Origin: Endothia cerciana
Lineage: Eukaryota; Ascomycota; Sordariomycetes; Diaporthales; Cryphonectriaceae
DNA: 64,000 nucleotides
Assembly: GCA_026119935.1 (NCBI GenBank)
Contig: JALRMH010000011.1
Span: 62,001 to 126,000 of the forward strand
Reading direction: 5' to 3'
Numbering within the stretch: position 1 is the stretch's first letter; each line of letters opens with the position of its first letter. The notes beneath the pieces are model-generated. The model made no database searches. It saw only the letters and a list, made by a program, of their open reading frames with translations, and had not been told where the DNA came from. Positions 46,872-58,824 of the stretch are shown here, piece by piece. The translations under genes and the position numbers were made by a program.

Positions 46872-48723
46872 TCACCATTTTCTCTCCGTAAAGGTCAACG
46901 GGCAGTCGTCCTGGATGGAAAAGGATTAGTGTCTAGTCCGAATACTTCGGCATTTCAATTGATGTGCATACCTTGGGGAAGATAGTAGCGAACACCTTAA
47001 TCTCCTCGGAGAGGGGTGTGGCATGGTGCTTCCAATCCAGCAGCAGCGAACCCTTGCCAACCATCAAGGCAAGGTTGAGCATGGCGTAGTGCTGCCCAAT
47101 GCAGTAGTGAGGGCCCGTGCCGAAGACCAGCCAGTTCTTGGCGCCCTTCTCCTCGGCGTCACCGGTGTAGTACCGCTCAGGGTTGAACTCGTCTGGGTTC
47201 TCGTAGACTTCGGGATCTCTTAATGCCGGGTAGACGGTAGGAATGACCATTGAGCCTGTGTAGTTGTCAGTATTCGCGGACCGCAACGCTACGTCTCCGG
47301 GGGGGCTCACCCTTGCGAACGGTGTAAGTGTCCGAGAGAGGGAAATCCTTCTTGACCTCGTACGGGATCATGAGGACGGGGGGTCGGTATCGAAGGAGCT
47401 CCCTGACGACCGCCCGTGTGTACTTGAGCGACTCCAGCTGGTCCATGTTGACTGGCGCCCAGATGTCACCGTTGCGAACCTTGTAGTTCTCCTCCCTGAT
47501 CCTGTCGAGGACCTCGGGTCGCTGAGACATGATCTGGAACAGCCAAGTGGCGGCGCTGCTGGTGGCATCCTGAGACGCGAACAGGAAGGTGAAGATGGTC
47601 TGCGCGATCTCGTAATCGGTGAACGTCCGGATGAGAGGGGTCGGCTTCGTCTTGCCTTCCATGGACTCGCCGTTTGCCTCAGCCTGTCGCCACCGCTCAG
47701 AGTCGATCATGATCTTGGTCCAACCATCCATGATACACAAGACATCGCCTCCGGCAGCCATGCGAACCTTGCTCTTGGCAGCTGCCTTGGCGAACTCGGC
47801 CAGGACCATATCTGCAGCCTTCTTGCCGTACCAGGTCTTGGTGAAGGGAAGGATGATCGGGAAGTTGACCAGCTCCAAGGCCTCCGTGATCATATAGTAG
47901 TCGTCGGCGATCTTCTTAACGGCCTCGTCCGAGATGTAGTACCCACAGAATGTCCGCAGGGACACGGCGGTGACGATCTCGCGGAACTGGTGCATGAACG
48001 GCAAGGGCTGGCCACCGGCGTCCTTGGTCATCTGTAGCCACTTCTTGAAGTACCTGTTGTATACTTCCTCTTGGCCGGGTAGGTAGTTGTCCAGGATCGA
48101 GCGCGCGAAGAGACCATTCAGGCCCTTGCGGAAGTCGACATGGGCCTTGCCGTCCAGGAACACCCAGTTGTCATCGCCCAGGAGCTTGTGGGCGACATCG
48201 ACGACGCAGGGTTTGACGTATGCCGGCGAGTTGAGGACCTTGCGGGCCATATCGCGGGTCGAGGCAATGACCACGAACCTGCAGCGCCGGAGGTCAGCAT
48301 CCCAACAGCCTAGCTGAGGAGGGTATCCGATCTCCCCTGGATGGGCGGCTTACTTGTGGAAGACGGAAACGCAGCTGAGCTCTCCACTGGCCCATTTTGC
48401 CTGGTACTCTTCGAACTTGGGGTTCATGGACTCGAGGAATGGTCCCATAAACGGTATCTTCCACGCAGGTCCGACAATCGTGCCCTTGTTCCTGATATAG
48501 CTGACTGTGAGAGGGGTCTGGTCAGCGCACGACGTCGCGACTCCGGAGCACAGATGGACATACGCTGGTCGTAAACCACGGCAAGGGCCAGGACAGTCCA
48601 GAAGGCAGTCCAGAATGTGACGCGTGAGAGGGCGTCAACGACAAATTCGACCTGAGGAGGCACGTTGATGGGGCCATAGTTCGCACTCGCCAATGGCGAG
48701 GTGAAAATGGTGGTATTGTCCAT
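46872..48723 (-). CDS. ERG5: Sterol C-22 desaturase, cytochrome P450 CYP61
   Basis: ER-bound P450 that introduces the C-22(23) double bond late in ergosterol synthesis. Exons 48723-48564, 48504-48354, 48278-47311, 47255-46972 and 46910-46872 give 533 residues, the family length. A membrane anchor lies near residues 35-50 (FWTAFWTVLALAVVY). Family-specific stretches are SYIRNKGTIVGPAWKIPFMG, FASQDATSSAATWL (I helix), the ExxR motif in VVRELLRYRP and YEVKKDFPLSD. The heme loop is FGTGPHYCIGQ with the axial Cys. The last exon encodes only 12 residues (DDCPLTFTERKW) and completes the typical C-terminus. The start ATG has a strong context (gccATGG). Confidence 0.96.
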
Positions 48724-50888
48724 GGCAGGGCGCGCCAATGGTGGTGCGGTCGCGATAAGGAGGAGGGCTTTTCTAAAACGGAGATTAGGTTTGAGATCGC
48801 TCGTCTTTTGCCTCGAGACGACGGCTGCAACCTTGTGTGGTAAACAGCCTGCCGAGTACAGGAATCACACGCACATTCGCAAGTCTCTTGATGGACGAGC
48901 CGCCGTGTTTTTCTCCTTGGGAATGCCGCTGGGCCCGGCCGGAAGCGAATCGCGAGGATGCGAGGGGGGAGGATTGGCTGGTGGAGGGGGGGGGGGAGGT
49001 CGGTCTCGGTGGGAGTGGGCTAGGAAAAGGGTCAACAGCGGCAGCGATTACTCGAGCTTTTTAGCTAGTTCTAGGAAGCGCCGCTGCAAGGGAAAGGAAA
49101 AGATGTGCAGGGTCTGATGGGGGAGATTGCCAATTAGCATATCAGGAAAGCACAGGGGGCTGGGTTGGGTATCGTGCGTGCTGGTGCTCTTGAGCAGAAT
49201 TTTGTCCCGAGAAGGGCGGCGCCGGAGAGAGCCTGGTTCGGGGCTTTTCTTCGGCGGTAGAACACATTATCTCCCTGACCGGGGCTCTTGACCTGTATAA
49301 GTCTATCAGCAACCCCAATTGGGATTCACAAACGTCTATGACCTCCTCATCCAGCATATCGGCACTGGGAGGAGCAAGGAGCTATGGCCACTTGGCCACT
49401 TGGCCAATTGGCCAATTGGCCAATTATGTTGTGGTAGCCACCACCAGGCCACACACGGTCGATGTGCGAGGAGGCGTCGGGCGGGAGGTCCAGCATCCGG
49501 GTCAGGCCATGGGGACAGATCGGCCTGCCATTCGCTGCGCCTCATGGATATACATGGATAGGTATGCCATGCCTGGCAATCCTGTGCTGCTTGCCAGGAT
49601 CGCCGGACACAACAACACGGGATCACCATCACCGGACGCCGGACATTGGCCAGTTCCCCTGAATCGCACCCATTCTTGTGGACGCACAGTTCCGCCTGTC
49701 ACGATCTTACCGGTGAACCTTATTCGCCAACATCACTTCTTGGGGGGCGTTTTCCAAGGACAGCAACTCAGCGTCCACTGCAGCGTACAGCGCGAGGCAC
49801 ATCCGTTACTGTTCTAGGAGATTCCCCCTTTTCTTCTTCTTCCCCCTCGTCTTCTTCTTCTTTCCTTTTTTGGAAAAAAAGAAATAAAAATAAACATAGA
49901 CTAGCACGCCCTGCCAGCTTTTTGTCGTTGCAAAGCACTGGACCCTCAATGGCTCGATGTTGGTCTGATGTGTGGACTGCATTCTGCCTGTCGAGCTTCT
50001 CGAACCTCTCGGAGCGTCTCAACCTGCCGGGATCGTCGAACGGCCCGAGGCTCTGGGAAAGGGTCCATTGGATCTATCCCCCACACCACACTAGCAATGC
50101 AGTGGCTCACCACTCGCTTCCGGGTACGGATACGAATAAGAGCTTATGTAAGGCCTGTTCCCCGACGACAATGTCCTTCTGCTCTCGTGAGAGGCATGGT
50201 ATATGTTCTGCCGAGCTCAGAATGGCCATCTGCCACCGCGAACTACCACAGCAGAGAAGAACGGAGACCAGTTCCCCACGAACGGCTGGTGAGGACAGCA
50301 CCCAAGGGACGCCCTACGATGGACGGACGGACGGGTCATCCCCGAGGAATTTCCCGGTAAAGGCTCTTCCACTCCTTTGGGGGTGACTTGATATGCACGT
50401 TCGTGTATCACCTCCTCTCGAGGGCTCTTATTCCCGAGTTGCTTGAGGGGCCGGGCAGAGCCGGGACACAGACCGCTCATCCTTCAGCTGTACAGGACGG
50501 ACCTGGCCCTCTTACCCTACGTCTATGCGCCCGCCCTGCTAATCCTGATGATAAAGGCGACCAGCAGTTGACCCAACACTCTTGCGTTGTTGGCACCGAC
50601 GGCCTCGGTCTCTCGACACAGACGAGCGGCGGGCAGCGGTGCGTCGCCTGTAGGTTCTGCTCCCCTGGTCTACCAGGTCTCAGCCTCGGGCGGGTCGAGG
50701 GACGTTTGCGCGTGAATGTTGCAGTGCCATGGCCGGGCCTGCGGATTTATGTTATGCAAGAGGACAGGCAGACATATGACAGCATGATCACACGTAGTTA
50801 AACGCAGAATTAGGGCATCAGTTGTGGGAAAAGATGAGATGGGAGTCAGTCTTCATTCTTCCACTGCCTGTAGTCCATACAACTTCAT
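48724..50888. other. 2.2-kb intergenic region, no gene recognised
   Basis: Lies upstream of ERG5 and downstream of ASK1. It holds a poly-G run (about 48988-48997), an octamer array at 49384 and an A-rich stretch (about 49870-49900). Several open frames overlap on both strands around 49450-50390 but none has recognisable domains or a convincing intron pattern. Confidence 0.5.
49384..49425. repeat. Octamer tandem array, TTGGCCAA type
   Basis: Five 8-bp units: ATGGCCAC, TTGGCCAC and three TTGGCCAA. The TTGGCCAA unit is itself a palindrome, so the array can fold on either strand. Confidence 0.9.
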
Positions 50889-52325
50889 CTAAAACGTGTC
50901 GTCCGAGATATTGGCGTTCATCTTCACGATAGTGGGACTGTACTCCGACGACTCCTCTGGTTCCATGCCAGCTGTGAGGAGGATGTCGTTCACGATCCTC
51001 TTGCTTGCCTCCCGTGCTGTGCGGAGTCAGCATCGCACTCGCAGACGATAGAAGACTCTGGGACTTACCAGGAGTCTGCAGAAGCTTCGAGGGCGGCAGC
51101 GCGAACTGGATCGTCTTGGGCGGACTCATCCCACCATACACGTCGTCCTCATCACTGTCCCAAGAGATCTCATCCCTCTGCCTATCCCTCTCCCCGCTCT
51201 TATCTGCGTACACGTCCTTCGTCTTCCTCGTCGACACAGGCGTCTGCACACTCACACCAGGAGTACGGGGCCCGCCAGAGGCAGGGACAGGCCCAGGGCG
51301 CCCGCCAGCAGGGTACTTGACTGGCGACATAAACGCCGCGCTGCGGAGTGTCGGGATCGCCATCTCGGGCGACGACATCGGCGAATCCTCCTGCCAGGCG
51401 GGTAACTTGCCCTTGTCCTGCGGCTTCTCCGTGACCTTCCACTTGATAGGTGAAACGCCGGTCGGCTTGTGCGGCGTCGCTTGGATGCGGTAGTTCTTGT
51501 CCAGGAGCCGGTGGAGGAGGGGATCCTTGTTTTTGCGCGCCGTCGAGAAGACGTCGTCCTGGGTGAGGTCTGCCGCGCCCAGTGATGACCGCGGCGTCAT
51601 GGACATATCTGGCAGGCGGGTGGTATGCTGGTGGGGCACGATGTCGGAGTCCGAGTCGTCTCCGGATGCTTGGTCGTCGCCGGTGTCGCCCCTCAGCTCC
51701 CTCTTCAGCTGCTCGTACGGAGAGCCCAGCTTCGCGAACTGCGGCCGTGACTTCTTGGGTGGTGCTGCGCGTGGCGTGCTGCCCGCAAGGTCACCCGTTC
51801 CGTCATCTAGCAGGGACTCGTCCTGTTCGTGGTAGGAAGCGGTCTCGTCGGTGGGGAGGGCGTGATCTCCTCCTCCAGGACGGGGCGTGAGATCTTGCGT
51901 GGTCTCGTCTTGCTCGGTCGTCTCTTCATCGTTCGCAGTCGTATCCTCCCCATCCGCCGCTAGCTCCTCGTATCCTGACAGTGACACGTTTGCCGATGCC
52001 TCGAAGAACTGCTTCCAGAACTAAGACGATGTCAACATCGGCCTGGGGGGTTTCGACGGCGTCCCAGTCTACGTACCTTGGAGGCTTCCCACACAGCCTT
52101 CGAGTGTTCCCCATATTGCTCAACCAGTGGCAGGATGCTTGTTGTGACGATACGATGCGCTCGGCTGAAGTTCGAATCGATCTCTGCACCAATGATCAGT
52201 TTGAGCCTGTGACATCAATTCCGACCGACCTTACCTTGCAGTGTGAGAGTAATGGACTGCTCGATTCTCTCAAGCTCTTCCGTCAGCGTCAGCTGTCTCG
52301 ACATTGAAGATCCTGGCCGAGACAT
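50889..52325 (-). CDS. ASK1: DASH/Dam1 complex subunit Ask1
   Basis: Component of the fungal DASH ring that couples kinetochores to microtubule plus ends. Exons 52325-52235, 52183-52077, 52020-51069 and 51016-50889 give 425 residues. The conserved N-terminal helices read LTLTEELERIEQSITLTLQ, then EIDSNFSRAHRIVTTSILP and VEQYGEHSKAVWEASKFWKQ across the first three exons, an unmistakable Ask1 signature. The rest is disordered, with several SP/TP sites (for example TPRSSL, SPIKWK, TPGVS) suited to cyclin-dependent kinase control known for this family. The C-terminal exon holds REASKRIVNDILLTAGMEPE, a conserved Ask1 tail. Confidence 0.93.
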
Positions 52326-52733
52326 TTTTCCTTTCGTGGCGTGGAGAGTCGATGTTACAACGTTCCTATTCTTGGGGCCATTTCCTGGATTCGAGGCGCG
52401 TCTGTCATTTGAAATTGTGACGCGTTGCGGGGTCACCAAGAGGCGTGGGGTCAACATGGGCCCCCCTGCAGCGTGCGGCTTGCCTCAAGCATCGCAATGC
52501 ATCGCAGGTTTATTCACCTAAAGCACACCCGACCTCATCAGACTCGCCGTATGCAAGTGTGTAGGAATCTCATTACATCGCATGACTTTCTATCCTGGCT
52601 TCTTTTTTTTTTGCAACCTCACTCGCTAGTAATACAGGGTATATTTAACAAACCGGTGCCCCCCAATCTTGCCTCTGGCGCCCAAAGGTTGGCCGTCCAC
52701 TTAACAAGCCTATCAAAGAGCTATGTATGCATT
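52326..52733. other. Intergenic, no gene seen
   Basis: Short gap between two minus-strand genes, giving the ASK1 promoter and EAF7 3' end. It contains a poly-T run (about 52602-52612). Confidence 0.5.
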
Positions 52734-53657
52734 TCAACGTCTGCGCCCTCCCCTTGCGCGAACCCTGCCTCTCCTCCAACCCCTGCCCGGTCCTCTGGTG
52801 GTCTTCGCTGCAGGAGCCTCCTCCTCTTCTTCCTCACTCTCCTCCTCAGACCCTTCGGACCCCTCTTCCTCCTCCTCATCCTCATTATCCTCTTCCTCCG
52901 CCTTCTTCGACGCAGCGCGCTTTGCGCTTCGAGCACTACGTGTAGACTTCCGTGCCAGGCCTGTATGTGCCTCCTCGGCTAACTCGTCGTTCTCCGCCTC
53001 CGAGTCTTCGACCGTGCTAGATCTTGTCTTTGGGTGGTGGCCACCAGCAGGCTCGCCACGCTTGCGCTTCTTGCTCGAGGCAGGGGACTTGTGAAGCTGA
53101 GCCGGGGACGACGGTAGGTCATTGGAGTCGGCAATGGCGCGCGGCATGATCAGGTCGCCATACTCGTCCCACGGAAGATCGAATGGTTTAAATTGATCAT
53201 CGTAGTTGGGATCTTGGACGACGTCCAACGTATTTTCCCGATCGTCTATCATCGGCATGTTGAAGAACTCGTTCAGCTTCTTCCATATTCCCGGTATGCG
53301 GAGGTGGGTGTAGACGGCCGGGTCGTAGCCATTTGATCGCATATGTTCTGCTATCGCTAGCATTCTGAAGTGTTTGTGCATTCCTGTTTGGCTGGACGTT
53401 AAGAATGACGGACTGGAGGCGCAAGAAGGGACCAGAGCAGATAGATGCGCACCTGCTGGCTTCCAGCGGATGACGGCCTTGAGCAACATAGACACCTGGT
53501 CGTCCGTCCACGGAGATTCCAGGTCGACCGGAGGTACTGAATTGGCGGGTGCAGCTGTTGGGGTATCGGCGGCCTGCGGTGTGTCCACGTCCATCGCATC
53601 GTCGTTGCTAGCCGGTGTTGCGGTAGTCGACGCGCGACCCTTCTTCTTCGGAGGCAT
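52734..53657 (-). CDS. EAF7: NuA4 histone acetyltransferase subunit Eaf7 (MRGBP/CT20 family)
   Basis: Chromatin subunit of NuA4, bridging to Eaf3. Exons 53657-53453 and 53383-52734 give 284 residues. The domain signature is complete: SPWTDDQVSMLLKAVIRWKP, then GMHKHFRMLAIAEHMRSNG across the splice, and THLRIPGIWKKLNEFFNM. The C-terminal half is strongly charged: basic KKRKRGEP and KSTRSARSAKRAASKK, a long acidic Glu/Asp run, and a final Arg/Gly-rich tail (RGPGRGWRRGRVRARGG). Start chosen at MPPKKKGR; the frame is open upstream but without a better ATG. It shares 422 bp of upstream DNA with the GCP6-like gene. Confidence 0.9.
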   Translation of the reverse strand: MPPKKKGRASTTATPASNDDAMDVDTPQAADTPTAAPANSVPPVDLESPWTDDQVSMLLKAVIRWKPAGAHLSALVPSCASSPSFLTSSQTGMHKHFRMLAIAEHMRSNGYDPAVYTHLRIPGIWKKLNEFFNMPMIDDRENTLDVVQDPNYDDQFKPFDLPWDEYGDLIMPRAIADSNDLPSSPAQLHKSPASSKKRKRGEPAGGHHPKTRSSTVEDSEAENDELAEEAHTGLARKSTRSARSAKRAASKKAEEEDNEDEEEEEGSEGSEEESEEEEEEAPAAKTTRGPGRGWRRGRVRARGGRRR

Positions 53658-54079
53658 TGTGTTCGGCGCAGTCGTCGCGACAACAGCTAGGGTAGCGAGG
53701 GTTGCCAAGATAGTATGTCTGCAAGGTAAACTGCTATGTTTGATGTACGAGTGACCTGTTCAAAGATGCAGGGGATGATGACGGTTTAGATGTGCTTCCA
53801 AGACAGCGGGAAACTGGGCAAGTACGTCCGTACCTCGGGCATATCCTTGCCAGTGCCGTTGGACGATAAGATTGGATGTCACGGTACAGTAAGGGTCAGG
53901 GTTGCAAGGCTACGCGACGCGCCTCGACGACAGCTCGACATCATCCGTGGCGGAGAGGCCGGTAGAGGACGAGGCTTCCCCCCAAGACTCTTGTCCGAAT
54001 ATAATGCCTTGGTGATTCAAAGTTGATCATCGATTTTCCTTGTCTGGTCTGGGGCTAAGAACTGACGCTGTCCTCCCAG
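53658..54079. promoter_or_regulatory. Shared upstream region of EAF7 and the GCP6-like gene
   Basis: 422 bp between divergent start codons, with no separate gene and no specific site identified. Confidence 0.6.
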
Positions 54080-56959
54080 ATGGCGTCATTCGCGACGGAG
54101 GGCGAAAGCGTTGCGGACTTATTTCATCGACCAGACTTTTGGAAATCGCCAAGGTTACTGGATTCGCCTTCGCCTTTGGCAAAAGACTTCTTTGAACTCG
54201 TCATCAAAAGTGAGTGGACTCGATCAGCTGGGCTCAGAACACAGGCTGATAGGCAAGTAGACGGACCCATCATCAGCGACACAGCGAAAAGCGATGGGGG
54301 CTATTTTAAGCCTCCACCTGACCTTGAGCATGTCGTTCAACTCGAGCATCCGTCAGTTGAGTCATCTGGAGACGCCAATGATGTGTCTATGATCGACTCG
54401 GTATCTGAGGCCGAACAAGATCCGTGGCTACTTCATGACGAGACCGCGGCCAGACTCCCAGAATTCAGGACCTGGGATGGGTTCGAACTGCCCAAAGCAA
54501 GCCTTGAGCTGGCGAGGTTCATTACTGAAGGTGGCGCTCCTGCTTGTGACGCCTTCCTGGCTTCAAGAAGCAATCCTTGCGCCATCAATTCTCACGACTC
54601 ATACAAGACTTTGGATCCTCGTGGATGGGCAGCCTGTCTTCTTGCAGCATCCCTCGGCCGAGAATCCGTTATGTTCTCGTGGAACCAGGAGAAGAAGGTG
54701 TTTGTACCAGCATTTGAATTGACGAAGGTGCCTGGCTACTCGGGTGACTCCCTTGTCGGCGTAGTGCGACTATGCACATCGTGTGGCGAAGCATGTCGTC
54801 GCCTGCGGTCCTTTGTGGAAAGGTCGTACTCGACCAACGCGACCCCGTCTCGAATTTCTCTTGCCAATGCTCTTGACAGAATGCTGCTCGTCGCTCAGGA
54901 CGAACTCGGGGCCCGAGGCCTGAGGGCCAGATCTGTTCTCCAGCTTCAGTCTCTGGTCAGACCCGTCTTTGCCACCCTGTCGTACTTCCAGAAGCTTGTT
55001 CAGAAGGTCAAGAAATCAACAAGTGACTCGGCTCTCTTGTCGATCATCTACAACGAGGCACAGTCTGCGGAGCTAGGTGAGCCGTTTCTGAGAGACGCCA
55101 TGGGTGAGATCCTCCAAATGGTGTCCAAGCCATTCACAGAGTTTGTCGAGGAATGGATTGGGTTAAGGCCTGAGGGAGGAGTTCCCATCAGCAAGAACGG
55201 TCCCGGCAAGGGCTTCGTAAGATGCGATAGCAACATGTGGATTGACGACCAGGGCTTCGAGCTTCAAGAACCAGACTATTTTCTCGATATGGATAGCATG
55301 CCGACCTTTGTACCTGACGACATAGCTCAAGCGATCTTCGAGACTGGCCGAAACCTCCGCTTCTTACAGTCGTATCACCCGTCGAACCCTTTGTCGTCCC
55401 CCCATGCGGTTACCATCACCGAGCCACCAAGACTCGAATGGCAATTCGACTGGGAGTCAATCACAAGGGTGGAACAGAAAGCTCTTGCATTTCAACACGC
55501 AGTCTCAGAGACTCTGCGCAAAAGCCGGGTTACAGCTACCAATGACCGTGATGCGATGCGGCACGACACAACAAGTGAAGATGACTTTGTTCTCCAATTC
55601 TTCGGCAAAGATGAATCCCACCTAGAGCAGACAGTCCTCGCCTCCATTGCGCACTTGGACCATCCGGTCCCAAAAGCCGAACCATGGGACAAGCTCTCGA
55701 GATTGCTGAGAGAGCAGCTGTTCAGCGTTCGAGACGGGGCAGACACGGTCGGTACTGATTTCAGCCCACACTGGTCATTACTGCCACTATTGTCCTTCGG
55801 CCCATTCGTCTATGCACAAGCTCGTCTCGTGAACCGTGAGTGTCTGCGGCTACTCTACACCGAACACAACCTGCGAGAGCATCTCAGGCTCCAGAGAGCA
55901 TTTCAATTACTAGGCAACGGCATGTTCTCCAGTCGCCTATCCAACGCCCTTTTTAACCCGGATATGGATACAACGGAGAGACAGGCAGGGGTGGCAAGAT
56001 CTGGTGGCAGTATGGGACTTCGTCTAGCCAGCCGTGACAATTGGCCGCCGGCCAGCTCTGAGCTGCGCTTAGCCCTGGCTGGCGTGCTGTCCGAGAGCTA
56101 TCAGCAGACCGCCCAGGGCGCCGATGGGAAGAGCAGTATGGCTCCCATACCCAAATCTGCTACGCTGCCTGGAAACCTGAGTTTTGCTATACGAGACCTG
56201 TCACCGGAGGAAATGGAAAGATGCATGGACCCTGATACGCTCGAAGCCCTCGACTTCCTGCGGATGTCCTACAACCCGCCGCCACCTCTCTTGCCCGTTA
56301 TGACGCCAGCCATATTGGTCAAGTACGACCACATCTTCAAAGCACTTCTTCGTGTACAGAGGATGTTGTTCGTCGTCGACCAGCTCTTCCGCGACATATC
56401 GTCCGGATCATCTCGCTGGCAGAATCCCGATGATGCGTCTCTGCGCTTCCGTATCGAGGCACATCATTTTGTCTCAAACGTCGCCCGCTACTTCTTTGAT
56501 GCCGGTATCGAAAGGCCATGGCACGGCTTCGAACGCTGGCTTGACAAGATTGAGAAGGGACTGCAAGAAAGTAACGGCGCTCACCAGTCGCCCTCAGCCG
56601 TCAGTCCGGACCGACTCGGCGAACAGCACGAGCGCACGCTGGACGAGATTATGACTGCTATGCTCCTCAGAAAACGGCAGCGACCGGTCCTGAAGCTTCT
56701 TGAGGAAATCTTCACGCTCATTTTGCGCTTCGCCAAGAAGGCCAGGGTGCGGGCTGAAGGTGCCCAAGGGAGCGAACAGGAGATGAAGGACCTGTACAGG
56801 TCGTTCAGGGGGAAGGTCGAGGTCTTCATCACTGTGTGTAGGGGCATGGGTGAGAAGTCCGGATATGGACAGAGACGGAACGGTGCAAGATTGCAGGAGA
56901 ATCCTGTTGTGATGCTCTTGCTGTTGCTTGACATGTCAAATTACTACGTCAAGCGCTAG
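54080..56959 (+). CDS. Gamma-tubulin complex protein, GCP6/Alp16-like (Spc97/Spc98 family)
   Basis: Non-core subunit of the gamma-tubulin ring complex at spindle pole bodies. A single exon of 959 residues, unusual here where most genes have introns. N-terminal FHRPDFWKSPRLLDSP resembles fungal GCP5/GCP6 proteins. GRIP1-like helices lie in the middle (QLQSLVRPVFATLSYFQKL, EPFLRDAMGEILQMVSKPF, EPDYFLDMDSMPTFVPDDI). The GRIP2 part begins at about residue 535 with LLREQLFSV, then SFGPFVYAQARLVNRECLRL and LLGNGMFSSRLSNALF. The C-terminal block ALLRVQRMLFVVDQLF and EAHHFVSNVARYFFDAGI is conserved in GCP4-6. GCP5 is the alternative assignment. Confidence 0.85.
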   Translation: MASFATEGESVADLFHRPDFWKSPRLLDSPSPLAKDFFELVIKSEWTRSAGLRTQADRQVDGPIISDTAKSDGGYFKPPPDLEHVVQLEHPSVESSGDANDVSMIDSVSEAEQDPWLLHDETAARLPEFRTWDGFELPKASLELARFITEGGAPACDAFLASRSNPCAINSHDSYKTLDPRGWAACLLAASLGRESVMFSWNQEKKVFVPAFELTKVPGYSGDSLVGVVRLCTSCGEACRRLRSFVERSYSTNATPSRISLANALDRMLLVAQDELGARGLRARSVLQLQSLVRPVFATLSYFQKLVQKVKKSTSDSALLSIIYNEAQSAELGEPFLRDAMGEILQMVSKPFTEFVEEWIGLRPEGGVPISKNGPGKGFVRCDSNMWIDDQGFELQEPDYFLDMDSMPTFVPDDIAQAIFETGRNLRFLQSYHPSNPLSSPHAVTITEPPRLEWQFDWESITRVEQKALAFQHAVSETLRKSRVTATNDRDAMRHDTTSEDDFVLQFFGKDESHLEQTVLASIAHLDHPVPKAEPWDKLSRLLREQLFSVRDGADTVGTDFSPHWSLLPLLSFGPFVYAQARLVNRECLRLLYTEHNLREHLRLQRAFQLLGNGMFSSRLSNALFNPDMDTTERQAGVARSGGSMGLRLASRDNWPPASSELRLALAGVLSESYQQTAQGADGKSSMAPIPKSATLPGNLSFAIRDLSPEEMERCMDPDTLEALDFLRMSYNPPPPLLPVMTPAILVKYDHIFKALLRVQRMLFVVDQLFRDISSGSSRWQNPDDASLRFRIEAHHFVSNVARYFFDAGIERPWHGFERWLDKIEKGLQESNGAHQSPSAVSPDRLGEQHERTLDEIMTAMLLRKRQRPVLKLLEEIFTLILRFAKKARVRAEGAQGSEQEMKDLYRSFRGKVEVFITVCRGMGEKSGYGQRRNGARLQENPVVMLLLLLDMSNYYVKR

Positions 56960-57892
56960 ACATCCGAGTAGCATAAATCAAAACGTCGCTCTCGCCGGAT
57001 ATACACCAGCGAGGCGATGGGCCAAGCACAACAGCGGCGAAGTCGATTTCATGGGAGACCCCCAAGCGAGATCCTCACATCAAAAGAGGTTATCCCATGG
57101 CAGGTTATCCCAGGACGCGACTTCATAGTCAAGCCGCCAGTGGGAGATTATGTGCTCCAGTGTCTTGGACGGTGTCATTTGGTAGCACATTGCATAATTT
57201 AAAGCACATTCTCCAAGCTTCAGTAACCAGTATTCCTGCAGTCGTAAGGCGTCTAGTCGCAGATATGCGGTTTTTTGCGAGCAAGGGATTGGCAATGGCC
57301 ACGTCCACTTCCTCACGTCAAGTCCTCGTAATTTCGCCCGCCTCGTTCCTCGAGTCGTTTGTGTTGAGAGTAGTGCGTTGCCTGTGGGCTACATGTCCGG
57401 GCAGGGCAATAGGTATTCACTGGTCTAGCCAGCCGGAAGCACACATGGCTCCCCAGCTTACGTGCTCGCAGTCGCCGGTATGGCTCCGGTGCTGATATCC
57501 CCGAGTTACAGGGGCTGTTCGTGTACGTGATCTCGACGCCTACTTGATGCGTGACTGTCATGGCGGAATATGTACTCGTGGTCATAACCCATACGACATC
57601 AGAGGTTGATGGGTAGGGAGTGCTAATATCGAAACAATCACGCAGAGACCCCCCCCCCCCCAAAATATCGCGCACCAGAAGAACATTTTAGGTGTCTTCG
57701 ATATGGGTTGGGACGCATGAGAATTACCACCATAAGATCATCAAGATAGACAGACACACATGTGCTTCAGGACCCACAAGGCAAAATGTCAGGCCTAGAC
57801 ACCATAGACTACCCCCAAGTCCCGACGTCTGCGAGAGGCCATAGATAATTAGCAGGTGAGTGAGTCCAACCTCAAGCAATCTTTGAAAACAA

Positions 57893-57893
<1 letters not shown>
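56960..57893. other. Downstream of the GCP6-like gene, no gene seen
   Basis: No recognisable protein. A poly-C tract occurs at about 57649-57660. Confidence 0.5.
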
Positions 57894-57964
<71 letters not shown>

Positions 57965-57971
57965 ANNNNNN
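57894..57971. other. Run of 70 G followed by TA and six N: scaffold gap
   Basis: G from 57894 to 57963, TA, then N at 57966-57971. Such a pure homopolymer next to N is most likely an assembly or gap-filling artefact, so the join and its length should not be trusted. Confidence 0.95.
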
Positions 57972-58783
57972 TCCCGAGTTTTGGTTTTGGCCATTTTTAA
58001 TTAGCTGGTTTGTTAGTCAAACCTAAACCAATTTTTTAAAACAACGACCCCCCCCCCCTCCAAACGACGGTCAGCGACAAGCTGCGGCACTAATTCCCCC
58101 CCCCCCCCCAAAAACCCCCCATGCCTAACCAACCCCCTAATGAAGCAGACCGTCTTCTCACATACAGCAGGATCTCCTGACGATCGTCAGATGCTTAGTC
58201 CACGATTACATACACGCGCGCAAAAAAAGACACGTATGTACACACAACAACTATAGCCCAGTGTGACCGATACGAAACTACAAAACACCTCAACCGTCCT
58301 TTTCAGCGCTAAACGAGCTTCATGTTTTTATTGGCAGGCGGGCTTGGCAAGGGACACCGACACACATACCACCTACCCCGACACATCTGGGTACAGTACG
58401 GATTACACTATACGAGTCGCCGCCCCCGGGGGGGGGGATAACGAGGATCTACCGGCCGTGCGGCATCAGGCCTTCACGCGACATGGGGTCTCGACTCTCG
58501 CCGATCCTCGCTGGTTGTTGAAGGGCGTGCGGTCTGGGGCTGCGATCCCAGGTCCGCGGTACGCCCGTGCCAAGACTTCTGGGGAGAGGGAAGGGGGGTG
58601 GTTTTGGATCTAGGGCAGTTTCCTTGGGAAGAACGCGGTTCAATTTGCGGCTTCTTCCTTGAAACGCGCGCAGCTTCGACATACGTAAGTATTGTAGCAT
58701 AGTAGAGAGCCCCGAGAGCCCATTGCTGCGGTGAGAGGACTGGGGGCCAGACAAGGGGGAGGGGAGCGCCGAGGCTACTCGAG

Positions 58784-58824
<41 letters not shown>

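Noticed and set aside
49450..50390. Overlapping open frames between ERG5 and ASK1
   Set aside because: Frames overlap on both strands with similar length, no domain, no splice pattern restoring a known protein.
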